Positions 45,965 through 54,626 of a DNA stretch of 64,000 nucleotides are shown one piece after another. Numbering within the stretch: the first letter of the stretch is position 1; each line of letters begins with the position of its first letter. Origin of the DNA: Bifidobacterium animalis subsp. animalis ATCC 25527 (GTDB taxonomy: Bacteria; Actinomycetota; Actinomycetes; Actinomycetales; Bifidobacteriaceae); contig NC_017834.1 of assembly GCF_000260715.1 (NCBI RefSeq), positions 1,798,001 to 1,862,000 on the forward strand, read 5' to 3'. A program made the position numbers and the translations under genes. A model generated the notes under the pieces. The model ran no database searches, was not told the DNA's origin, and worked only from the letters and a program-made list of their open reading frames with translations.

Positions 45965-46804
45965 TCAGCCCTTTACGGCACCAGCCATGACACCCTTGAC
46001 GATGTACTTCTGGCAGATGAGGTAGAACACGATGATCGGAATGATCGCGAGCACGAGGCAGGCCATCATCGCACCCATGTCGACGGAGCCATAGCCGCCC
46101 TTCAGGTACTGCACAGCCACCGAGATGGTCTTGTACTTGCCCAGATCGAGCGTCAGGTATGGCAGCAGGTAGTCGTTCCACACCCACATGGCCTCAAGGA
46201 TGGCCACGGAGACGATGGACGGCTTCATGATCGGCACGACCACCTGGAAGAAGATGCGCGGCACCGAGGCACCGTCGATCATGGCGGACTCCTCCAGCGA
46301 CTGCGGGATGCCCTTGACCACGCCGGTGAAAATGAACACCGCCAGACCGGCGCCGAAGCCCAGGTAGATGAAGCACAGGCCCCACGGGGTGTTGAGCTTC
46401 AGCATGTCGGCGAGCTTCGACAGCGTGAACATGACCATCTGGAACGGCACGATCATGTTGAACAGGAACAACGTGTAGAGCAGCTTGGCAGCCCAGTTGT
46501 TCACGCGCACGATCCACCACGCACACATCGACGTGCACACGAGAATGAGGCACACCGAGCCGACGGTGATGAGCACCGTCCAGCCGAAGCTGGCGAAGAA
46601 GTTCGTGGATTCAATGCCGCGCTTGTAGTTCTCGAGTCCGACGAACGTGTCGCCCACCGGGAACGCGAAGGCGTTGCGCGAGATGTATGCCTTGCCTTTG
46701 AACGAGTTGAGCAGCACCAGGAAGATGGGGAACACCCAGGCAATGGAGATCATCGAGAAGAAGATCGTCCACAATGCTCCGTGCTTTGGTTTCTCCTGCA
46801 TCAC
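45965..46804 (-). CDS. second sugar ABC permease, MalG-like
   Basis: A 279-residue MalG-type permease with six helices and the EAA loop GIPQSLEESAMIDGASVPRIFF. The C-terminus ends KGVMAGAVKG, the usual family tail. It overlaps the upstream permease gene by four bases (ATGA). The pair forms the channel of a second maltodextrin/oligosaccharide importer; the matching binding protein is probably the one at 49479. No ATPase is adjacent. Confidence 0.88.
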   Translation of the reverse strand: MMQEKPKHGALWTIFFSMISIAWVFPIFLVLLNSFKGKAYISRNAFAFPVGDTFVGLENYKRGIESTNFFASFGWTVLITVGSVCLILVCTSMCAWWIVRVNNWAAKLLYTLFLFNMIVPFQMVMFTLSKLADMLKLNTPWGLCFIYLGFGAGLAVFIFTGVVKGIPQSLEESAMIDGASVPRIFFQVVVPIMKPSIVSVAILEAMWVWNDYLLPYLTLDLGKYKTISVAVQYLKGGYGSVDMGAMMACLVLAIIPIIVFYLICQKYIVKGVMAGAVKG

Positions 46805-47655
46805 GCATCAACCTCCTTGGAAGTGGTGATCTTGTTCTGGATGAGCGCCACAATGGCCACCAGGATGAAGAACAGGACGGCCTTGGCCTGACCCACACCC
46901 TCCCAGCCGATGCGGCCATAGAATGTACGGGTGATGTTGAGCGCCAGACCTTCCGACATGTTCTGCGGAGCGCCGTTGGTGAGCGCGAGGTTCTGGTCGT
47001 ACAGCTTGAATCCGTTGGTCACGGTGAGGAACGAGCACACGGTGATGCTCGGCATCATGAGCGGGATGATGATGCGGAACATGATCTGGCGTCCGCTGGC
47101 GCCATCCACCTGCGCTGCTTCGAGGACGTCAGTGGGCAGCGACTGCATGCCGGCGATGTAGATGATCATCATGTAGCCGATCTGCTGCCAGCACACGAGG
47201 ATCACGAGACCCCAGAACCCGTACTTCGCCGAATAGGTGAGCGAACGCTCCCAGTGGGCGAGCACGCCGTTGAGCAGCAGCATCCAGATGTAGCCCAGAA
47301 TGATGCCGCCGATGAGGTTCGGCATGAAGAACACCGAGCGGAACAGATTGGATCCACGGATCGACTTCGTCAGCAAATACGCAATGGCGAACGCGACGAC
47401 GTTGATCACTATGGTGGTCACGATCGTCATGAGCGTGGAGAATCCGAGCGCGTGCAGGAACTCTTTGTCTTTAATGGCGCGCGCGTAATTCTGCCAGCCA
47501 ATGAACTTGGCGTCGGTGACCGTGGTGAACGAGCAGAAGCTCAGGTAGATGCCGTAGATGAACGGCACCAGGAAGCCGATGAAAAACGCGACGAATGTCG
47601 GCAGCACGAACAGTGCCCACCATCGTCTGATTGCCTTACCAGCCATGCTGATCAT
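46801..47655 (-). CDS. second sugar ABC permease, MalF-like
   Basis: A 284-residue permease of the MalF/UgpA type: WWALFVLPTFVAFFIGFLVPFIYGIYLSF at the N-terminus, EAA loop SLPTDVLEAAQVDGASGRQIMF. ATG 47655 (MISMAGKAIRR) is supported by AGGAG 15 bases upstream; ATG 47646 is an alternative. It is the first gene of a two-gene operon. Its promoter lies in the operator-containing gap before the lacI gene. Confidence 0.88.
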   Translation of the reverse strand: MISMAGKAIRRWWALFVLPTFVAFFIGFLVPFIYGIYLSFCSFTTVTDAKFIGWQNYARAIKDKEFLHALGFSTLMTIVTTIVINVVAFAIAYLLTKSIRGSNLFRSVFFMPNLIGGIILGYIWMLLLNGVLAHWERSLTYSAKYGFWGLVILVCWQQIGYMMIIYIAGMQSLPTDVLEAAQVDGASGRQIMFRIIIPLMMPSITVCSFLTVTNGFKLYDQNLALTNGAPQNMSEGLALNITRTFYGRIGWEGVGQAKAVLFFILVAIVALIQNKITTSKEVDA

Positions 47656-47733
47656 AGCATGCCTACTTTCTCCTCTTCGAGTTCGCCCTACACCACTGTG
47701 GGGCGATGCCATGTTCCGCGTCATCTGCAGTCA

Positions 47734-47915
47734 TTGCAAACGATTACAGAACCGTTGTACTCATACGATAGCAACATCATCGCATTCTGTCAAACGTTTG
47801 CATTCCCGCCGTGTTGAATGTAATGCTTATTTTCACAAATCACAGATTTTTACTGCATTTCCAGCGTTTTTCGCAATCGCATAGCGTAGACTTGATATTG
47901 AAAACGTTTGCGCAA
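47734..47915. promoter_or_regulatory. operators and promoters between permease operon and lacI
   Basis: Minus-strand promoter: TTGACA (47793-47788), 17 bases, TATCGT (47770-47765). Its -35 overlaps the palindrome CAAACGTTTG (47791-47800). Further operator-like sequences are TTGCAAACGATTACA (near 47735) and TTGAAAACGTTTGCGCAA (47898-47915). The last lies upstream of the LacI gene, which fits autoregulation. Confidence 0.65.
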
Positions 47916-48118
47916 AATGTCTAAGCAAATCGTAGATCATGCCGCTGGGGCCACCGACGTCCGCCCATGTGCGACCGCGCACCGAACCGACAGTCAGCCA
48001 TATGGAATGCAACATGCTTGCAATGCGGTATGCATACACGGCATCGACGGGCGCAATCGTATGCTGTATAGAGTCGAGCGAAGCGAGGCGACCCGCTTCC
48101 CGAACAAGGAGGGCAGAG

Positions 48119-49129
48119 GTGAACGCAAGCATTCAGGACGTGGCCAAAGCGGCCCACGTCTCCATTTCCACGGTCTCCCGGTCATTCACACGACCCGAGC
48201 TGGTGTCGGCGGCCACACGCGAGAAAGTGCTGCGCATTGCCGAGGAGCTCAATTTCTCCACATCGCGCTCGGCGGCCGCGCTCAAAACCGGCCGTGCCAT
48301 GCGCGTCGCGCTGCTCATGAGCGACCATATTCGCCTCTGGTTCTCGGCCTCCGTGATCGAGGGCCTCAATCAGGTGCTTCACGCCGAAGGGTATGACATC
48401 TCCATTTTCCAGATTTCCAGCATTGAGGAGCGCCGCGATTTCTTCGAGATGCTGCCGGTACGCCGCAATGCCGACGCCGTGATCGTCGCCTCCTTCGACG
48501 CCGATGAGACCGAGATCGCCCAGCTGGCGAGCGCCAATGTGCCGATCATCGGCATCAACTCGGTGATGCCGCGCGAACTCGGATTCACCGCGGCCGTGAA
48601 CATCGACGACACGCAGGGCTCCATTCTCGCCGCGCGCCACCTGATCAATCTGGGGCACCGCGACATCGCCTACGTGCGCACGAACCGTGACGTCTCACTG
48701 CACTTCTCCGTGCAGCAGCGCTTCGATTCGTTCATGGAATGCTGCGCGGGCTCAGGCATCTCCCCCACGGTGATCGTGGCGCAGGAAGGCCCCGATCGCA
48801 TTCGCCGCGTACTCACCGATCTCATGAGCCTCGAGCGCATGCCCACCGCCATTGCCTGCCAGGAGGACGGCATTGCGGTGCCGCTCATCTTCCAGCTCGA
48901 GCGCAGCGGATACGAGGTGCCGAACGACATTTCGGTGATCGGCTACGACAACAGCTTCTACGCAAACGACATCGGCCTGACCACCATTGCACAGGATCCG
49001 ATCGAGATGGCGAAGATGGCCGCTGAAATGACCGTCAAGCTCATCGAGGGCGAAAAGCCCGAGCATCTGTTCCGCATGATTCCGGCGGAACTTGTCGTGC
49101 GTTCGAGCACCGCCAAGTACATCGCCTGA
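48119..49129 (+). CDS. second LacI-family regulator
   Basis: A 336-residue LacI protein. The DNA-binding helices (IQDVAKAAHVSISTVSRSFTRPELVSAATREKVLRIAEEL) closely resemble those of the LacI protein at 31057. GTG 48119 is the start: AAGGAGG lies just upstream, and the frame to 47939 lacks a ribosome site. It is divergent from the second permease operon. The sugar domain shares FNFSTSRSAAALKTG and MFSA-type motifs with its partner regulator, suggesting duplication. Confidence 0.88.
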   Translation: MNASIQDVAKAAHVSISTVSRSFTRPELVSAATREKVLRIAEELNFSTSRSAAALKTGRAMRVALLMSDHIRLWFSASVIEGLNQVLHAEGYDISIFQISSIEERRDFFEMLPVRRNADAVIVASFDADETEIAQLASANVPIIGINSVMPRELGFTAAVNIDDTQGSILAARHLINLGHRDIAYVRTNRDVSLHFSVQQRFDSFMECCAGSGISPTVIVAQEGPDRIRRVLTDLMSLERMPTAIACQEDGIAVPLIFQLERSGYEVPNDISVIGYDNSFYANDIGLTTIAQDPIEMAKMAAEMTVKLIEGEKPEHLFRMIPAELVVRSSTAKYIA

Positions 49130-49148
49130 CGTTTCTCAACACCCCGCC

Positions 49149-49313
49149 TCTTACGCACAGGGAGTAAGCGATCCAAGATAAACGGCGTGAAAGGGGACAG
49201 AATTAGCGTAATTCTGTCCCCTTTTACGCATCTTTATGCCCCGCCAGCGAACGATCCCGGCACTTTCTGCGTAAAAAGACAAAACTGCACCGGAATATGT
49301 CCCCGTTTACGCA
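49149..49313. repeat. two GCGTAA/GGGACA hairpins downstream of lacI
   Basis: Hairpin 1: GCGTGAAAGGGGACAGAATT begins the left arm (49185-49205) and the right arm is 49209-49229; 21 bp with one G-T pair and three loop bases. Hairpin 2: CTGCGTAAAAAGACA (49267-49281) with TGTCCCCGTTTACGCAG (49299-49315). A lone TTACGCA lies at 49151. Both hairpins lie after the lacI stop and before the convergent binding-protein stop. Confidence 0.85.
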
Positions 49314-49348
49314 GGGAGGAAGCTTTTTAATGCAAGAGAAGGAACGTG

Positions 49349-49378
49349 TCCATATACACAAAGTCCATATACACAAAG
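49349..49378 (+). repeat. 15-bp tandem direct repeat
   Basis: TCCATATACACAAAG occurs twice back to back at 49349-49363 and 49364-49378, just before the terminator. Confidence 0.8.
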
Positions 49379-49410
49379 AGGAGGGCCACCCCATTGGGGT
49401 GGCCCTCCTC
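49378..49410. terminator. bidirectional terminator-like hairpin
   Basis: A perfect 15-bp stem GAGGAGGGCCACCCC (49378-49392) / GGGGTGGCCCTCCTC (49396-49410) with a 3-base loop, between the convergent lacI and binding-protein genes. T-tracts are short, so efficiency is unclear. Confidence 0.7.
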
Positions 49411-49429
49411 TCGCTAGTTATTCAGCATG

Positions 49430-49445
49430 GGTTCCACGTGGAAGA
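49430..49445. promoter_or_regulatory. ParB-site-like palindrome
   Basis: GGTTCCACGTGGAAGA is close to the sequence at 15787 (GGTTCCACGTGGAACA), a weak parS relative. Listed because of similar sites at 21776 and 23393. Confidence 0.2.
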
Positions 49446-49478
49446 AGTGGACGCGGAATCCACGTCCCCATTCAGCGC

Positions 49479-50810
49479 TCACTGGTTGGCGTGGGCGTTG
49501 CCGTACTCGGTCTTCCAGTTGTCGACGAAGGCCTTCTGCACGTCATCCCAGCTGCCGTTGCCCTGCGCGTAGGCGAGCATGGCCTGGCCGAGCTGGTTCT
49601 TCCACTCCTCCGACGGCATCATCGTGAAGTTCCAGGCGACCTGCTGCTTGCCGGAGTTGGAGTCCTCGACGGCCTCCTCGACGAGCGGGTTGTCGCTCTT
49701 CACCTTGTCGAAGGTCTTGAACGGCGTGGTGAAGCCCATGTCTTCCGACAGCGCCTTGATGCCCTCATCGGAGGTGACGACCCAGTTCAGGAAGTCCTTC
49801 GAGGCCTTCTGGTCGGCTTCGGAGGCCTTCGCATTGACGCACAGGTAGTTCTCGGAACCGGTGGCCAGGCCTTGGTTCTCCTCGCCCTTGGCGCCGATGT
49901 AGATCGGGAGCATACCCACCTGATCCGCCTTCATGCCGGCCTTCTGCAGGTCGGTCCATGCCCAGGTGCCGTTCTGGTAGAACGCGGCCTCGCCGAGTGC
50001 GAACTCGGAGTTCGCGTCGTCACCGGTCTTCGAGCTCAACTGCGACGGAGCGGTGGTGGAATCCTTGAGGTACAGGTCGAAGATGTTCTTGAAGTTCGGC
50101 AGGTAGGTGCCCTTGATCGTCTCCGGCTGCGTGGTCACACCGTCCTCCTTGAACTCATAGGAGAGCGGGATATTCGCCAGGTGGGTCTTGAAACGCCAGT
50201 CGGAGCTGGAGTCGAAGCCTGCGGAGGTGAAGGCGCCCTTGATGCCGAGCTGGTCCTTCTTGGCCTGCATGTCGTCAGAGACTTCCTTGAGCTTGTCGAA
50301 GGAGTTGATCTCCTTGGCGTCCTTGATCTTGGCACCCGGCAGCTCGGTGTACTTCTTGAGCAGGTCCTTGTTGTAGATGATGCCGTAGGTCTCCATGACG
50401 TACGGAATGCCCACGACCTTGTCGCCGTCCTTCAGCGCGATGTCCTTGTTGTTGAGCTCGTTGTAGATGCCGGTGTCCTTGAGATCGGCGGTGTAGCCCT
50501 TCCAGTTCTGGTAGCCCACCGGGCCGTTGACCTGGAAGATCGTCGGCGCATCGCTCTTGGCGAGCTCGGACTTGAGCGTCTGCTCATAGGTGCCCGAGGC
50601 GGCGGTCTGCACCTTCACCTGCACGCCGGTCTTGTCGGTGTACTTCTTGGCGAGCGCGACCCACTGGTCGGCGGCCTCCGGCTTGAAGTTCAGGAAGTAG
50701 ACCTTGCCCTTGCCGTCGTCCGCGCTGCTTCCGCCACACGCCGCCAAGCCGGTCAGAGACATTGCGGCGATCGCCACGAGACCCACTGTTGCTTTCACTG
50801 TGCGATTCAT
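49479..50810 (-). CDS. second sugar-binding lipoprotein
   Basis: A 443-residue solute-binding protein with a lipoprotein signal (VGLVAIAAMSLTGLAACGGS). Family-1 traits: FKPEAADQWVALAKKYTDKT, ALGEAAFYQNGTWAWTDLQK, GIPYVMETYGIIYNKDLL. It resembles maltodextrin and raffinose-binding relatives; position between the second LacI gene and the alpha-glucosidase suggests an alpha-glucoside substrate. AGGAAAGG precedes ATG 50810. Its promoter (TTGCAA-N17-CATAAT at 50934-50906 on the minus strand) has a LacI-type operator at the -35. Confidence 0.9.
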   Translation of the reverse strand: MNRTVKATVGLVAIAAMSLTGLAACGGSSADDGKGKVYFLNFKPEAADQWVALAKKYTDKTGVQVKVQTAASGTYEQTLKSELAKSDAPTIFQVNGPVGYQNWKGYTADLKDTGIYNELNNKDIALKDGDKVVGIPYVMETYGIIYNKDLLKKYTELPGAKIKDAKEINSFDKLKEVSDDMQAKKDQLGIKGAFTSAGFDSSSDWRFKTHLANIPLSYEFKEDGVTTQPETIKGTYLPNFKNIFDLYLKDSTTAPSQLSSKTGDDANSEFALGEAAFYQNGTWAWTDLQKAGMKADQVGMLPIYIGAKGEENQGLATGSENYLCVNAKASEADQKASKDFLNWVVTSDEGIKALSEDMGFTTPFKTFDKVKSDNPLVEEAVEDSNSGKQQVAWNFTMMPSEEWKNQLGQAMLAYAQGNGSWDDVQKAFVDNWKTEYGNAHANQ

Positions 50811-50905
50811 CTTCGAACCTTTCCTCATCCCACTTCAGTCACGCACCGGAGTGGTACCGAAGTATTTTCCTGAAGCCGCGCCCTCGCGAACTTCGTAGCC
50901 CCTTC

Positions 50906-51047
50906 ATTATGCATCATTCTCAAGCAGATTGCAAACGTGGGCATCTCGTTTGCGCACAAATTGTGGAGATTACCGCGCAGATCAGCTCAAAAATACTTTA
51001 TTTTCAACACTTTTCATCGCGACACGCAATATGAAAGCGTTTGCGGA
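50906..51047. promoter_or_regulatory. divergent binding-protein / alpha-glucosidase promoter region
   Basis: Minus strand: TTGCAA (50934-50929), 17 bases, CATAAT (50911-50906); the -35 is part of TTGCAAACGTGGG. Plus strand: TTGCGG (51041-51046) within TGAAAGCGTTTGCGGA (51032-51047) is a possible -35 with CATTTT 17 bases on. One or both LacI proteins could control both directions. Confidence 0.6.
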
Positions 51048-51167
51048 CAATCTGCAATATGGGCATTTTGCCCAGCATTACGTCTCCGGACGACACGGCG
51101 GAGCGACCGGGCAAACGGTATTACAATGGTTCCTGAATTTGTTTCTAAGAACAAGAAAAGAGCTTCC

Positions 51168-52943
51168 ATGACTGCGAACAATATGCACGACGACTGGTGG
51201 AAACAAGCCGTCGTCTACCAGGTGTACCCGCGCAGCTTCCGCGACGCGAACGGCGACGGACTCGGAGACATCGCCGGCATCACCAAGCAGGTGCCGTATC
51301 TCAAGCACCTTGGCGTGGATGCCATCTGGCTCTCCCCGTTCTACCCTTCCGAGCTTGCAGATGGCGGCTATGACGTGATCGACTACCGCAACGTCGACCC
51401 ACGCCTGGGCACGCTTGAGGATTTCGACGAACTCGTGACGGCACTCCACGCGCATGGCATGAAGATCGTCGTCGACATCGTGCCGAACCACACCTCGAAC
51501 ATGCACGAGTGGTTCCAGGCTGCACTGGCCGCGGAGCCCGGCTCGCCGGAACGCGACCGCTACATCTTCCGTGAAGGGCGCGGTGAACACGGCGAACTGC
51601 CGCCAAACGACTGGCAGTCGCTGTTCGGGGGCCCGGCCTGGCAACGCGTGGCCGACGGCCAATGGTATTTGCACATCTTCACAGTGGAACAGCCGGACCT
51701 CAACTGGAAGAACCCCGAGGTGCATGAGGACTTCAAGAAGACACTGCGCTTCTGGTCCGACCGCGGTGTGGACGGATTCCGCATCGACGTGGCGCATGGC
51801 CTCGCCAAGGATCTCGACAGCAAACCCCTCGCCGAGATGGACGCGGACTGCGTGTTCAACACCGACAATCGCGATGAGGACAACCCTTTGTGGGACCGCC
51901 CTGAAGTGCACGACATCTACCGCGAATGGAACGCCGTGTTCAACGAATACCAGCCGGCACGCTTCGCCGTCGGCGAGGCATGGGTGATTCCGGAGCACCA
52001 GCACCTCTACGCGCGCGAAGGCGAGCTCGGGCAGGTGTTCAACTTCGAATTCGCCAAGGCGAACTGGAATGCGGCGGCGTTCAAGGCGGCCATCGAAGAC
52101 GGCATCCGGTCGGCACACGACGCGGAATCGACCACCACCTGGGTGATGAGCAACCACGATGTGGTGCGCCACGCCAGCCGCTACGGCCTGCCGCAGGTGC
52201 CCACCACCGGCTATCACGAGCTGCCGAATGACTGGCTGCTGCGCGACGGCACCACATACATCGAGGACCGCGATCTCGGCACACGACGCGCCCGTGCGGC
52301 GATCCTGATGGAACTCGGCCTACCGGGCTCGGTGTACGTGTATCAGGGCGAGGAGCTCGGCCTTCCTGAAGTGGCGAACATTCCGTGGGATCATCTCGAG
52401 GACCCGATCGCGTTCCACACCGACCATGCCGGCGCGCAGAAGGGCCGCGACGGCTGCCGCGTGCCGCTGCCATGGCGTGCCGACGACGAGCCCCGGCCTG
52501 CGGATTGGAACCCGCTGTTCGGCACCGGAGCCTCCTTCGGCTTCTCCGACGCCCCGGCCGACGGTTCGGCGCCGGCCGATCCGCATCTGCCGCAGCCGTT
52601 GTGGTACAAGCAGTATGCCGCAGACAAGCAGATGGCCGACGACACCTCGATGTTCAACCTGTACCGGCAGGCGATGCAATTCCGCCAGGAACACCTGACG
52701 CCGAGCGACGACACCGACGACATCACATGGCTACCCGGCACCGATTTCAACGCCCACAACGCCGAAGTGGTCGCCTATACGCGCCCCTGCACGGGTGAGG
52801 GCGATGGCACCTTCGCGTGCATCGTCAACTTCGGCCCCGATCCGATCGACCTGCCCGCAGGCACGGTGGTTTTGAGCTCCGAGCCGCTCGACGAACCGCA
52901 CAAGCTGTCTGCCGACACTGCCGTCTGGATGCTGCTCCCATGA
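51168..52943 (+). CDS. agl: GH13 alpha-glucosidase
   Basis: A 591-residue cytoplasmic alpha-glucosidase of the oligo-1,6-glucosidase/alpha-glucosidase group. Motifs: AVVYQVYPRSFRDANGDGLGD, VDIVPNHTS, GFRIDVAHGLA (nucleophile Asp near residue 206), AVGEAWVIPE (Glu near 270), WVMSNHDVVRHASRYG (third Asp near 328). Close to the bifidobacterial enzymes that split maltose, isomaltose or sucrose-like alpha-glucosides. The start is ATG 51168 with AAGAAAAGAG upstream; the earlier in-frame start at 50937 lacks a signal. It is divergent from the second binding protein. Confidence 0.92.
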   Translation: MTANNMHDDWWKQAVVYQVYPRSFRDANGDGLGDIAGITKQVPYLKHLGVDAIWLSPFYPSELADGGYDVIDYRNVDPRLGTLEDFDELVTALHAHGMKIVVDIVPNHTSNMHEWFQAALAAEPGSPERDRYIFREGRGEHGELPPNDWQSLFGGPAWQRVADGQWYLHIFTVEQPDLNWKNPEVHEDFKKTLRFWSDRGVDGFRIDVAHGLAKDLDSKPLAEMDADCVFNTDNRDEDNPLWDRPEVHDIYREWNAVFNEYQPARFAVGEAWVIPEHQHLYAREGELGQVFNFEFAKANWNAAAFKAAIEDGIRSAHDAESTTTWVMSNHDVVRHASRYGLPQVPTTGYHELPNDWLLRDGTTYIEDRDLGTRRARAAILMELGLPGSVYVYQGEELGLPEVANIPWDHLEDPIAFHTDHAGAQKGRDGCRVPLPWRADDEPRPADWNPLFGTGASFGFSDAPADGSAPADPHLPQPLWYKQYAADKQMADDTSMFNLYRQAMQFRQEHLTPSDDTDDITWLPGTDFNAHNAEVVAYTRPCTGEGDGTFACIVNFGPDPIDLPAGTVVLSSEPLDEPHKLSADTAVWMLLP

Positions 52944-52973
52944 GTCGGCAGTAATCGCGAGGGCAGTCGCGGA

Positions 52974-53237
52974 GCGTCGGCGTGGAGGGCGGGGATAGGG
53001 CTTCATCACTGGATCGCAAGCGCCCTTGACGTTCCTCAACCCTATCTCCGCCCTCCACGCCGGCGCTTCGCTCGGCATTACCCTTCCCTTCGCGCAAACG
53101 GGAAAAGGCGCACTCCCAGACCGTAAGCGAGCATCGAAGGTTGAGGCGTCGGCTTGGGCCGGGCCGAAAGGTTGAGGAACGTCAAGGGCGCTTGCGCTCC
53201 AGCGACGAGGCCTTTCGGCCCGGCCCAAGCCGACGCC
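52974..53237. repeat. two adjacent hairpins with conserved loop, opposite orientation
   Basis: Hairpin 1: arms 52974-53000 and 53040-53066 (27 bases, two mismatches). Hairpin 2: perfect 27-bp arms 53145-53171 and 53211-53237. The 39-base loops (53001-53039 and 53172-53210) are almost exact reverse complements of each other, carrying GAGGAACGTCAAGGGCGC on opposite strands, although the stems have different sequences. The element at 8720 has a related loop. No gene fits in this 336-base gap. Confidence 0.85.
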
Positions 53238-53279
53238 GCTGCTGGTATCGCCCACGCCCGAACAATCTGCGGCTAGAGC

Positions 53280-53948
53280 CTAGTTGTTCCAGCTATAGAT
53301 CACGTGATCGCCCTTGTATATGCCGAGCACGCTGTAGTGCGCGGTGTCAAGGTGCAGCTTGCGGCCGAAATCCGGTGCGAGATCGAGCCATTGCGACGTC
53401 AGAATACGCAGAATATGGGCATGCGCCACCAGCAGCACGTTCTCCCCGGCGAGCAGGGCAGGCAGCACCCGTTCAATCACTGCGCGGGTGCGTGCGGCGG
53501 CATCTTCAATGACCTCGCCCTCCCCGTTGACCACGGTGATCTCGGAGCCATCGTCGAACACTTCAATGCGCGTGCCCGACAGCGTCTCGTCAAGCGAGCG
53601 CGGGCCGTCACGCCACACGTTCCACTCGTAGCCGGCCGCCGCATTGAGCTGCTCGCGCGTGCGGCCTTCGGCGCGGCCGTAATCCCACTCCTCAAGGTCG
53701 GCGGTCACGTTGTGGTCTGCGAATCCGGCGAGCTCTGCGGTTTCCATGGCGCGCGCCAGATCGCTCGTGTAGATGTTGCGCGGCGCGAAACCGTTCGGGA
53801 ACGTGGCACGCAACCGCTCGCCCGCGGCGGCGGCCTGCTCGCGCCCCACCGGCGTGAGCGGAATGTTCGTGCGGCCGGTGTATTGGCCGGACTGGCTCCA
53901 CACCGTCTGTCCATGGCGGAGCAATACCAATTTGCCTGAAGATTCCAC
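53280..53948 (-). CDS. histidine-phosphatase family protein (phosphoglycerate mutase-like)
   Basis: The 222-residue protein carries the RHG motif LVLLRHGQTVWSQSGQYTGRT with catalytic His, and NIPLTPVGREQAAAAGERL. The second His is in VLLVAHAHILRIL. It belongs to the co-factor-dependent histidine phosphatases that include phosphoglycerate mutase and PhoE-type phosphatases; the short form without the mutase-specific insert suggests a phosphatase. The start is GTG 53948 with GAGAAAAGACGG a little upstream. Confidence 0.87.
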   Translation of the reverse strand: MESSGKLVLLRHGQTVWSQSGQYTGRTNIPLTPVGREQAAAAGERLRATFPNGFAPRNIYTSDLARAMETAELAGFADHNVTADLEEWDYGRAEGRTREQLNAAAGYEWNVWRDGPRSLDETLSGTRIEVFDDGSEITVVNGEGEVIEDAAARTRAVIERVLPALLAGENVLLVAHAHILRILTSQWLDLAPDFGRKLHLDTAHYSVLGIYKGDHVIYSWNN

Positions 53949-54074
53949 GACGGCACCGTCTTTTCTCTAGGAAACAAACTTGTGCATCACTTTACCGTGT
54001 TTCGCAGCCATACGCGAGCGCATGCCCGAATATCCCGCGCGCGTACGGCCCGCGCGTGCTCTACACTGGTGCCC

Positions 54075-54527
54075 ATGGCTAGAAAGTTGAAGACAGCGCC
54101 CGATCTGTCCATGGCGACGGCGAAACCGGTGCAGTCGGCGCACACACGCGACACGAACGAGAAACTCGCGAATCTGGACAACACGACGAAAGAGACGGTG
54201 CAGCGGATCGACAAGGTGAACAGCAAGATCACCGATCTGCGCGAGCAGCGCATGCGCGACCCCGACACGCTGGGAGACAAGGCGTTCAAACTGGCATTCC
54301 CCGCATTGGTCGGCATGGTGGCGGGCAAGGCGTTCCAGTCGGTGTGGAATCTAGTGACGAACAAAGTGCACCCCGGCCCGGAAGACGACGAGGCAGACCG
54401 CAAGCAGGGCCTGCTTATGAGCGTGCTGTTCGCCGCCGCCTCCGCCGCGTTCGGCACAGTCGTGACCACCTATTCCGACAAGCTCACCCAGTCGATTGTG
54501 AGCAGACTGCAGCGCAAGCGCAAATAG
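54075..54527 (+). CDS. DUF4235 membrane protein
   Basis: The 150-residue protein has a charged N-terminal half with a coiled-coil-like stretch (VQRIDKVNSKITDLREQRM) and two hydrophobic segments (ALVGMVAGKAFQSVWNLV and SVLFAAASAAFGTVVTTYSDKL). This matches the actinobacterial DUF4235 family of unknown function. ATG 54075 (MARKLKTAPDL) is taken as the start; upstream in-frame codons look non-coding. No operon partner. Confidence 0.75.
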   Translation: MARKLKTAPDLSMATAKPVQSAHTRDTNEKLANLDNTTKETVQRIDKVNSKITDLREQRMRDPDTLGDKAFKLAFPALVGMVAGKAFQSVWNLVTNKVHPGPEDDEADRKQGLLMSVLFAAASAAFGTVVTTYSDKLTQSIVSRLQRKRK

Positions 54528-54626
54528 CGCGTCTCCATATGCGGCACATGCGCAGCGACATGACCGACGTTGCGCCAATCGGCTAAGTTGTTGTGCATGT
54601 GCGCGGCACCATGAATAATGTGAGCT

